Shown: positions 55,265-64,000 of the stretch, one piece after another | How positions within the stretch are numbered: position 1 is the stretch's first letter | Layout: the number at the start of each line of letters is the position of its first letter | Source: Isoetes taiwanensis | Taxonomy: Eukaryota > Streptophyta > Lycopodiopsida > Isoetales > Isoetaceae | Length of the DNA stretch: 64,000 bases | Assembly: GCA_021234155.1 (NCBI GenBank) | Contig: JAJEKV010000071.1 | Span: 2,910,483 to 2,974,482, forward strand | Reading direction: 5' to 3' | The notes under the pieces: generated by a model | What the model was told of the DNA's origin: nothing | Databases searched by the model: none | What the model saw: the letters and a program-made list of their open reading frames with translations, nothing else | Position numbers and translations under genes: made by a program

Positions 55265-56940
55265 ATGAGTTCTCTCCAGGCGCCAGAGGTATCGCATTTT
55301 TTGCTATCTTTTTTTAGAAAATGTTTGTGCTTCAGCAAATTTATAACGCAAAGTACTCAAATGTAAGTGGTTTTTACTGTTTGATTATATTTCAGCTGAA
55401 GCCAGCAAGAACACAGTATGAATTTGCTGAGTTTCGGAAAGTGGAATCGTCTGGAAGAAAGCCAAGCCAAATCAAGGCAAAAGAAGTATCAAATGCTGAA
55501 TTTTTATCGCTTTTGAAGTTCCTTTGAGGTCCCGAAGATCAACATCAAGGAAATCAAGCTCGAATTCCGAGGTAAGTTCAATGAACTCCTTCAAAAGTAT
55601 ACCGTAATGGCCCTACCAACAATGAAGTGAGGACTCGCTTTGCAAGAGCATTTGTATGGCGTAACACCCCTAAGGCTTTGGCCGACCCCGAAAAATTACA
55701 AGGTAAATTGGGCATCTTTAGCAGCAGACTCCCACAGATTTTCTGTAGTTCATAAGAGTAAAGATCATGAAGTAAATTGTTTTGAAGCTAACCTCAATGT
55801 GATTATCAATCACATTAGAAGCTTGTCAGACATGCAAAAGAAAGCTAAAGAAGAAATTAAAGGAAAAAAGGCAGCTTTGTTGAAGAAGGTAGGTGCAAAG
55901 TGTGCAATGTCTTGATGCTACTTGCACTTTATTGTACAAGCAAATTTCAGAGAAGAGAGAATCTATCAAACTTTACAGTGCAGATTTGCCTAACAACCAA
56001 GCTTTGGTTGCATACTTGAAGAAAGAAGAAGCAAATTTAATGGATTTACTTTCTGAAACTATTGGGAGTGCTAATGTTGCTGATGCAGAAAAGTTGAAGG
56101 AAGAAATCAAATCCTTGGAAGTGAATATTGAAGCATATGGCCATAGGATGGAGTTTTGGAATGCAAAGTCCAAACACATATCTCGCTATGCGCACTTCAA
56201 AACAAAAGGTAAGAAGGAACTCAAAGTTCACATGGGTGTTTATGATCTGCCTCGAGATCAATTTGCTGAAAGATGTGAAGGTTGTGGTTTGAGTTTTAGC
56301 TCTGATTACAGTTTTCTTATCAAGTTATCATGTGATCATAAATTTCATGTTTGCTGCTTTGGTTCTGTCTTGGATACTATGCATTGTACAGTGGCAGGTT
56401 GTGGGGTAGAAGTGCCTGACAAGCTTGAGCAAGAACTTGGTTACTTTAAAGCAGATGAAGATGAAGTAACCGAGGAGTATGAAGAGTCTTCTGATGAAGA
56501 TGTGAAGGTGACAAAGGTCACAAGGGTGAAAGGAAAAGGTAAAGACATGGGTGAGGATTCCAACTCTGTTGCAACTGAGTATGACAAACCTATTTCCAAA
56601 GATTTTGTTGCTAAGAGGAAAGGCAAGAAGAAGATTCTTAGGAGCAAAGAACAAGAAAGCAAGATCGTGAAGTCACCAAGTCCTAAGACTGAAACTAGTC
56701 CCGAACGTGAGATCCCAACAACTCCCCACTTACACGGGTTCTCCACTTGCTTCTCCCCGTTACACATGCTTCTCCCCGTTACACCTCGCTTCCAAGCCAT
56801 TCTGGCTCCAACACATGAAGAGCCTACTCCTTCAAAGTCACCATTCACGATATCCAATGGATGAGGAAGACCTCACTCTTGCAGATAAGTTTATAAGGAA
56901 GCCGGATAAGCAGATTGCTAGCTTTGCGTGTTCAAGTTGA
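55265..56940 (+). CDS. RING-H2-like coiled-coil protein gene with frame breaks
   Basis: Likely first exon 55265-55288 (MSSLQAPE) with GT donor, intron to TTTCAG at 55395, then LKPARTQYEFAEFRKVESSG. The frame breaks near 55523 and continues as FEVPKINIKEIKLEF, then NEVRTRFARAFVWRNTPKAL in another frame, then a coiled coil (FEANLNVIINHIRSLSDMQ; AEKLKEEIKSLEVNIEAYG). At ~56272-56420 a RING-H2-like module: CEGC, then C-D-H-K-F-H-V-C-C (C-x-H-x2-H-x2-C), and CTVAGC. It is followed by an acidic stretch (EDEVTEEYEESSDED), Lys-rich nuclear signals and a Pro/Ser tail. The C-terminus is either at 56864 or, in the next frame, at 56940 (MDEEDLTLADKFIRKPDK). It could be an E3-ligase-like or transposon-encoded protein. 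At least three frame changes: pseudogene, unseen introns or sequence error. Confidence 0.5.
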
Positions 56941-58162
56941 AGTTTGGTTTTGAAACAATCTTAAGTTTTCAATGTTAACTCGCTTTCTGTCGTAAATTTT
57001 GAGTATGATCCGCAATTTTGTGAATATATGACAGTGTCTCTAAGTTATTGAACTACATGTTGAATATGTGACAGTCCGCAATTTTTGAATGTGACCATGT
57101 CTCAGAACCACTTGAATATATGAACTTTGTGCTTCTTTAAAATTTTTGTATATTTTTTTTCTTCATTGGTTCAGTTCTCTTGTTTATGCAAAGTGTTTTG
57201 TACCAGAACCAATTCTTACAATTCAAACGATATTCTGCAATACCACAGAAGAATTAAAACAATTCAAATGATATTCAAACAATTCAATTGATATTCTGCA
57301 ATACCACAGAAGTATTCTGCAATACAATTCAAACATGCATACAGCTCAAATTCTATTTGCCCTTTCCCATGGTTTATGGCTTGCACACAATCTTAAAGAT
57401 TATCAGAGACAATTCCAAGTGATTATACTACTAAAGAAACTTTGAACACTCTGTTGCAAATCTTAGCTCACTGCCCGGGTCATTGACCAATTTTTGACCT
57501 GGTCAATGACGATCTTTTGAAATAGCTAAGTGCATCTGACTTGAGAGAAAGTTTTATATCTACTTAAGTACATCTCTCAAGCATATAAACCAGCTGGATT
57601 CAACACGAAATACATTAAGGCCTGCTAGCATTTGGCATTTGAAGTACACAGTCTTTTTCTGGAATTGGGAAATCAATTACAAAACCGTGTAATGAGCTTC
57701 ATTCTTGCAAGATCAAGGTATAGATTGGTTGCCATGTGCAACCTGGAGGTCCTGCACCAACTCAATTGAGGGATTACCAGGATCTGCAACCAAATCTTAC
57801 ATTTCAAAATAAACCTGCAACTAGTTCTTACTATTCAAACTAGAATCTGCAATAGCAAAAAAAGAATGAAACTTTTCTTTATTACTTGAATATGAATGTC
57901 ACAATTGAATATGAATGTTACAATTGAATACAATTTGGTTAGCACTAGCAATGCTTGTATGATAGTAAAGAATTCATTTGGTTCCATTTCTCATTGAAGA
58001 ACTTGGTGCAGGCTCATCCTCATCTACTAAGCTATCTGCATAAAGACTACTCTTGTGCTCCAAAACTCGATCTAAAAGATGATCATGAACATCCTTTGGA
58101 AGTTTGTATATGTTTTCACTTACATGACCACCATATCAAAGCAACACGACATGACCAAGTGG
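56941..58162. other. Non-coding stretch downstream of the RING-like gene
   Basis: AT-rich. GTCATTGACCA (57479-57489) and TGGTCAATGAC (57500-57510) form an 11 bp stem. GATATTCTGCAATACCACAGAAG is partly repeated twice at 57227-57325; GAATATGAATGT[C/T]ACAATT is repeated at ~57888-57930. No gene recognised on the plus strand; the 57955-58257 frame is mostly antisense to the next gene. Confidence 0.5.
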
Positions 58163-61100
58163 TCAGATGCATTGCACTCGTGCATCTTCAAGCAATTCAA
58201 ATTCACTACCTCCTAAAAACTTATAATACTTACCTGAGAGGACCACTTCTCTTCTAGCAAATTTAGCACCCCATGCATCTTTAAAGGCCCTCTCTACAAT
58301 GTGTTTAGGCTTAGTGCATTTGATGATGTAGAAGTCTACCTGTTCCTTGTTGTTGGCCTCAGATGGTACTGCAAAATTATCCCCAACATCAACTACATCA
58401 AAACCCATTCATGATCCCCTTCATAGATAGGACCACGTAATGTTTCCAAATCGTCTTCAAAGACTGAATTAGTTCGAATAAACCCAAGATCCTATTCTGC
58501 TTTTGTTTATGCACTTCCCAAACTTTCCTGCCCAACAGTAATTACAGAAGCAACTGAAATCCATATGAGCAACCTGAGTAGGGTCATTTGAATGCATAGG
58601 TCTGATACAATGCAACTTTCTGGAACCTATTAATGTCTTACAATCATGACTGTCACTTCTATCAACCTCATTGATAGCTATCTCCCAAAAATATTCTTCA
58701 TGATACTTATGAAAATATGAATCATGTAAAATAACATGCAATGCAAACAACATGGCAAAACCTGAACTCTTCATAAGTTTGGCAAGGATGATCTCCTTCA
58801 TTGTCACAATATGATATAAAATGTGCTCAACATGGAATACAAATTTCATCATGTGCATTTTCTTAGTGGTACAAATGCTACTCATTTTTCAACATCTCAT
58901 GTGATTTCAGGGCTCTTTTATTATTAATGAGCAAATCACCAATCCTCATGCTCACCTCGCCTAGGATTGATTAAAAAAATTTTAAAAAAATGCCAATTAA
59001 AAAGAACCAATAGACTAAAATAAAAGTAATTACCTTTTCAATGGAATGATATGATGCAAAATGGATTTTATTTTTTCAAAAGTAGTATTGGTTTTTCAAA
59101 ATTTTGAAAGAACCTAAGCGGGTCCGTGGAAGTAGAACATCCTTGCTTTAAGGAATTAAATTGATGGGAACATCCATTCTAATTCTTCTTGTGACATGAT
59201 TCTTGTAATGGACACCCTTGTGGAAGAATTAGAATTTCTAGGAAAAAAATACATGTTTTTGCAAACAATGTTGAAATGTTAAGAGTACATCATGTTCTCT
59301 ATCATCACTTATGTAAAAATGTGTTTTTTCCTAATGATCTTTCTATTATGTACACTCATGAAGGACAATATGTTGTGGTTTGAAAATGCCTTTATATGTG
59401 ATGTGCACCAAAATGGTGCATTGGTCATTCCTCCAACGACAAGCTTTGTATTTCTTGTTGGATTTTGAAGGTGTAGTTCTCCCAAAAATATCGCAAAAAT
59501 CAATGCAAACAACATGTAAACTATAGTGTCCTTTGGAAAAGCTCCTTCAAACACTCCCTAAAATGTTTTGCTTGCCATCCGCTTCATAATTATGAGGGAT
59601 GAATGGAATGAGGAAGGTTTTTAAGAAATTGGAACAAGTCTCAAGGATTGATGTCGCCTTGTAAAAAAGAAGCTTGTTGACTAAAATTGGGAGCTTCCTT
59701 TGCAAAAGAAGCAAAAAAGATATATCCATTATTGGTTTTGGATTTAACATTTCAAGTTACTTGTAATACCTTCTTCTTTAAAAGCATGGGAACATCCATC
59801 ACCACATGACATGATTTTGAACCCTCAAAAGTACCTACACTTTTTGGTACTTTTTGAAAACCGTACTTCATGTTTTTCTTTCCATTAAAATCAATCGAAA
59901 AATTTTTTTCCTTGAAGGTCAATAGCATGTCAATCTATAGTACTAGAGGATAACAATACTACTAATGACTAAAATAAATGAATTAACTCTCAAACTTATT
60001 TCTTTATTGCGGCATTTTTTGTGTAGTTCCTTGCAAAAGTCACCCTTGAAACTATAGTGTCCTTTGGAAAGTACTTTTCCTAAAAACTAGTTTTGTACTA
60101 CCTAAATAGGTAATTTTGAGATGGTACACCCTAGCATGCTTTCACCCTCTTAGCCTTCTTGATCTTCTTTTTGACCTTGGGAATTCTCAAAAGAAGCAAA
60201 ACATATATCAAGACCACCTTTTTTCTAACATTTCAAGTTATCATAATACCTTCTTCTTAGCCTTGGGACCTTTCTTTCGGTCTAAATTCTCATCATCAGC
60301 AGCCTTGCCAAGACCACCTTTCTTTCCGACCAAGATTACCCGTTTTTCCCTCTTCGACCAGCTTTGTTCTTCTCTCAGTCTTCTCGGCCCCTTTCTTCTT
60401 AACAAGTTTTTCCTTCTCAAAGAACCTTATTAAGATGCTCTTCAACTATGCTCTGTCCCATTTTAACTATTGCTATAAGAATGGCAATTGGCAATACCAA
60501 ACTCTATTAACATTATTTCATCATTAGAAAGCAAAATGTTACCTTGTCCTCCTCATAAACCTGTTATGTTCAAAAGAAGAGTTTGAGCTGAAAAGAATAT
60601 CTCATTTAAGAATAACAATTTGAATTACCTTATCAAATGTCTTCCAATCTACTTGATGGTTCAACTTGTAATCTCTTTCTTTTGGACAAGTTGGCACTTT
60701 GTTTTTTCCACAAGCCTTGCATTTAAGCAAAGAGACAATTATGTTGATGCCACTCTTCTGATTCATTCTTAGGACATACCAAAGATCTCCAAAGCTCAGA
60801 GGTTGAAGCATATGTAGCTTTAGATGCATTGCATGTTGGTCCTATACCACATACATCACAATTGCATGTGCAATTTGGACCATGGAGGTCCTGATCTAAT
60901 CTTACTTTGTTTATGGCCTGTCTCACAAAGTCAACTCTCAAATGGTAGATACAAAGACAAGTCTCTATCTTTTTACCTTCCCGACATATGGAGGCTTTAG
61001 AGCATGGAATGTCAGAATGATATTTGAAAGTATGGATATTGCCTTTCAAATCGTTGGAAGAAAACTTGTCGCAGTAAAACAAAGAACAACATATCAACAA

Positions 61101-62171
61101 CCTTAAGTTGAAAATCTTAAACCTTAACAATTTGAAAACAAATTGCTTTAAAATTACCTCGTGTCTCTTCAAGAAAGTGTAGTGCATGCAATATCTTCTT
61201 TCCGAAGTTGCTTTTATCTTGATGACATGTTTCTTACATGGGGAAACTCTTGTATTGTGTCTCCAAAAATCCACCACTAGTTTTCTCTCTAAATAAGAGA
61301 GTTTGTCACATCTAATCTTATTTTTGAACATGGACCATGGACCCTCACCAAGTTCAAGATCTACTCTTCTTCTTACAAGCTTGTGACAATCTTTCTGTTC
61401 GTGCATAGAGTTCGAGAAAGCTGATTTGTTAATATTGGCATTGACAAAGATAAACCATGGCAAAGCAATTCTTGCCCTCTTAATATCTCTGTTTTCTTCT
61501 CATTCTTATGATCCGCAAAAAGAGTTCTTTAAATTCTCCACAATTTTCTTCATTACAATTCATCCTTGGAGTTAGGAACAACAAGTTCGGGTAGCCACTT
61601 TGCGCCAGACTTAATTATCTCTTTCCTATCCCTACAACTTGCATTACCAAGAACCTTTTTTCACCTTCAACGCAATGCAATCTTTTTGATAGCATTCTCT
61701 TCTTCCATGTGCTTAGATCACCTTGGAGCAATGCTTCTTCATCTGCTGCAATTTCCCTTTCCCTCTTAAGCTCTCTCTTTTCTCCTTAACTCGACTCTAT
61801 ACCTTCTAAAAGCATGACAATCACGCTAGAAAAAAGAATCAAGTGAAAAAAGTCAAAGAAACCTTTGTAAATCAAATCATGCAAACCTTGCTTACCTTGA
61901 AAATGAGGTTGATCATGACATTGGGTTCCTTGTGTATTATCTTGGTGACACCCTTCATAACAAGAAAGACAACAAAGATTAGCAAAAGAAAAGTTCAAAG
62001 TAAATTCAAGGAATCCAATTTCTTGAAATCGACTTAAAGAAGGTTGCACACCTTCTTCACTTTGGACATCTTGAGTTCCCTGCTGGCGCCACCCTTCTTC
62101 GGACTCTTGAAATCACCTTCATGGTAAGAAGGTTGCAAATCTTCATGAAATGCACTCTTCATTGTCTCCAT
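58163..62171 (-). pseudogene. Cys-rich transposase-like gene, multi-piece, broken
   Basis: Minus-strand pieces in order: METMKSAFHEDLQPSYHEG from ATG 62171; CLSCYEGCHQDN (~61965); REREIAADEEALLQGDL (~61750); then a 246-residue frame 61463-60723 with VVDFWRHNTRVSPCKKHVIK, KIETCLCIYHLRVDFVRQAI, a Cys cluster (NCTCNCDVCGIGPTC) and ELWRSLVCP; KCKACGKNKVPTCPKE (60829-60602); a Lys-rich linker (60440-60250); HIFT.V..DREHD and LTFQHCLQKHVFF (~59310-59230); KLHCIRPMHSNDP and FSCFCNYCWAG (58640-58520); and NFAVPSEANNKEQVDFYIIK to 58163. From memory this order (VVDFWR, CLCxxH, CFCxxC, C-terminal beta-rich domain) recalls an uncharacterised transposase-like family common in seedless plants, algae and invertebrates. 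A DDE-type role is my inference. Several stops and missing blocks suggest a dead copy or one with introns. Confidence 0.5.
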
Positions 62172-62940
62172 CGAGGTTCGGGATTGTGACAAGAAACATT
62201 TTCTAGAATTAAAGCAAACATCAACAAATAAGGAAAGAAATCAACAACAAATATGTAAGTTCAAAATTACCCGAATCTATAGGAATTGATGTAGCCATAT
62301 GTAACCGATCTTGTCCAAATTCTTCGCTTCAAATCAAACTCATAGATTAATATGCATTTCAAAGATACATGAAAATGAAATGCATCATGATCCTCAATTA
62401 CCATGGTAAATATCTAGCACAAATTAAACTTGCATTCGCCTGAAACTTGTTGGCTCGTTCTTGAATCTTGCGATTCGCGACAAATTCATCGGCAATTAGG
62501 AACAACCGCCAAAAAAAATTTCACGACTCTGAAAACTTGAGGCTAGATAGCGGTTTTGCAACATCAAAATTAACTTGATTCTTGCAATACGATGCACGAA
62601 AAGCTTCTCTCCATTCCGCCATAGACAGAATTGGAGAAATCTAGCAGCAAAGAAATTCATGGTATTTATACTCTGAAGAACTTCAAAACCGCCAAATTTA
62701 CTTTCAAATTGCTTGCCAAACAAAGCGTCATCACCTTGCATCAGCAGCACGGATCAACAACCCGCACGGATTGCTGAAGTGGCAATTTCCTGGGCTTCGG
62801 ATCGACCAACAGAATTTGGCGCCCAGGAGGAAATGGCGGGTGAAGTGCTATGACGAGCGAAAAAAATTTCACTTGACGGGTCCAGCACCCGACCAGCACA
62901 AGCGTCGCCCACATAAAAAGTTGAGTACCTTAATAAAAAA
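62172..62940. other. Upstream region of the minus-strand gene
   Basis: No coding recognised. At 62880-62930, read on the minus strand, CTCAACTTTTTATG…GGGCGACGC…TGCTGG loosely resembles the type 2 Helitron 3' end (CTCAACTTATGCCCAGC…GCTGGG) but lacks CTAG. Confidence 0.35.
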
Positions 62941-64000
62941 CACACCCCCTTCCCTTTTGCTCCTTTCTCCACCTTTTCCCTCTTCTCTTTTTTCTTTGCC
63001 CTTTTCCCTTCCCTTTTCTCTTTTTTTATGCCTTCTCTTTTCCCCACCCTTTTTCCATGTCTTCCTTTTTTCTCAACCTTTTACTCTTTCGCCCTTTTCC
63101 ATGCCTATTTTCCCTTCTCTTTTCATCATTTTCCCACTCTTTTCCTCTCTTTTTTTGTGTGCCCTTTTCCCTTCCATTTTTCTTTTCTCCCTCCCGTTTT
63201 CCATGCCCTTTTTACCTTCTCTTTTTCCATCTCCTCACCCTTTTCCTCTTTCCCTTTTCCATGTTCCCCTTTTCCATTTTCCTCATTTCCTTTTTCCCGT
63301 GCCTCTCTCTCTTTCCCCCCTTTTCCATTCTTTTTTCTTTTCTATTTCCCTTTTCCCATGCCCTTTTTCCCACCCTTTTCTTCTTTCTATTTTTCCCGTG
63401 TTTCCTTTTTCTCCTTTTCCCACCCTTTCCCTCTTCCCGTGCAATTTTCCCTTCTTTTAACCCTTCCTTTTTCTTTTCTCTTTTCCTTTCCTGATGTCCT
63501 TTTTCCCTTTCCCTCCCCTCCATCACTCCCCTGCTTCCCTTTCCCTTTTTTCCCGTTTCCTTTTCTTGATGGATTTTTTTCTTTCCGTTTTCCTCCTTTG
63601 CCGATCCTTTTCCTGTGCACTTTTTCCCTTCCTTTCCTTTTCCTTTTCCCTTTTTCCATACCTTTTGCACATTTGTTTTATTCTTTTATTTCCTATACCC
63701 ATTTTCCTCTTTTCCCCACCCTTTCTCTCTTGCCCCTTTTCTTTTCCCTTTTTTCTTTTTTCCTTTTCTTCACCATTTTCCTCTTGCCTTTTCTCTCATG
63801 CCCTTCCCCCCTTCCCTTTTCTCGTTTCCCTCTTTATTTTTCCTTGTGACCTTTACCTAGGTTCCCTTTCCCCATTTTCCCTTTCCTTTTTCTTTCTTCT
63901 TACTTTCCCTTTTTCTATGCCCCTTTTCTTTTCCCCTCTCCCCATCCTTTTCTTGTTCCCCCTTGTCCCTTCCCTTTTCCTCATTTTTCCAACCTTTCAC
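62941..64000 (-). repeat. Polypyrimidine tract (polypurine on minus), runs off window
   Basis: Over 1 kb of C/T-rich DNA with CCCTTTT, CCATGCCC and CACCC interruptions. Its complement looks like the irregular part of the polypurine tracts at 34-35 kb and 50.5-51.6 kb (GGGCATGG, GGGTGGGGAAA words). Long Phe/Pro/Ser/Leu frames across it are artefacts. Confidence 0.85.

Noticed and set aside
62771-63860. Phe/Pro/Ser/Leu-rich frames up to 273 residues on the plus strand
   Set aside because: Composition effect of the polypyrimidine tract.
1-64000. CRISPR array, prokaryotic operon, phage or viral gene cluster
   Set aside because: No regularly spaced short repeats with unique spacers, no Shine-Dalgarno-led gene series and no viral structural or replication genes. 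All mobile DNA seen is of eukaryotic transposon type.

Overview
This window reads as nuclear DNA of a land plant, and it is almost entirely transposon-derived. Evidence for a plant: plant-type PPR coding fragments (PLS/E style), RC/Helitron ends of the 'hairpin + CTAG' type, a tRNA-like SINE, a Tourist-like MITE, an APE-type LINE and split (intron-style) coding pieces. A seedless plant (fern or lycophyte) is my guess from the PPR and TE mix, but the sequence does not prove it. I see no convincing intact ordinary gene, no rRNA or tRNA gene, no CRISPR array and no bacterial feature.

Layout. 1-4031: a non-coding block bounded by two ~510 bp direct repeats 3.52 kb apart. 4740-6302: a 5' piece of a LINE (minus strand), then the start of an LTR-like sequence. 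6303-11640: LTR-like pieces, a minisatellite, a small MITE and a PPR remnant that stops against an LTR-like start. 11640-17821: a head-to-tail series of Helitrons, led by a decayed Rep coding region and followed by two units sharing the same 5' start.

15684-52514 is one large direct tandem duplication: copy A (15684-35896) and copy B (35900-52514). Each copy carries, in order: the 3' part of a Helitron with a SINE, an unrecognised minus-strand coding remnant, a Tourist-like MITE, a broken acidic coiled-coil ORF, a ~5 kb LINE on the minus strand with ~180 bp tandem repeats at its 5' side, a membrane-protein fragment, a ~1.9 kb polypurine tract ending in a second kind of Helitron 3' end, and another MITE. 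Copy A alone has a 3.5 kb TIR transposon (19853-23353) that carries a PPR gene fragment and an array of palindromes. Copy B holds the intact empty site.

52515-64000 is outside the duplication. It holds a CA/TG-rich simple repeat, a fold-back element with ~107 bp arms, a minus-strand Helitron 3' end, a RING-H2-like/coiled-coil gene with frame breaks (55265-56940, plus), a long broken minus-strand gene of a Cys-rich transposase-like family (58163-62171), and a polypyrimidine tract running off the window end.

The most interesting points are: (1) the tandem duplication with a presence/absence transposon; (2) that transposon's cargo and palindrome array; (3) Helitron terminal types that share one hairpin core, one type being consistently joined to long polypurine DNA; (4) copy-to-copy differences that fall mostly at CAG/CTG/CCGG sites, which may mean methylation-driven mutation or methylation-driven base-calling error. 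The last point makes every frameshift in this window suspect until raw reads are checked.
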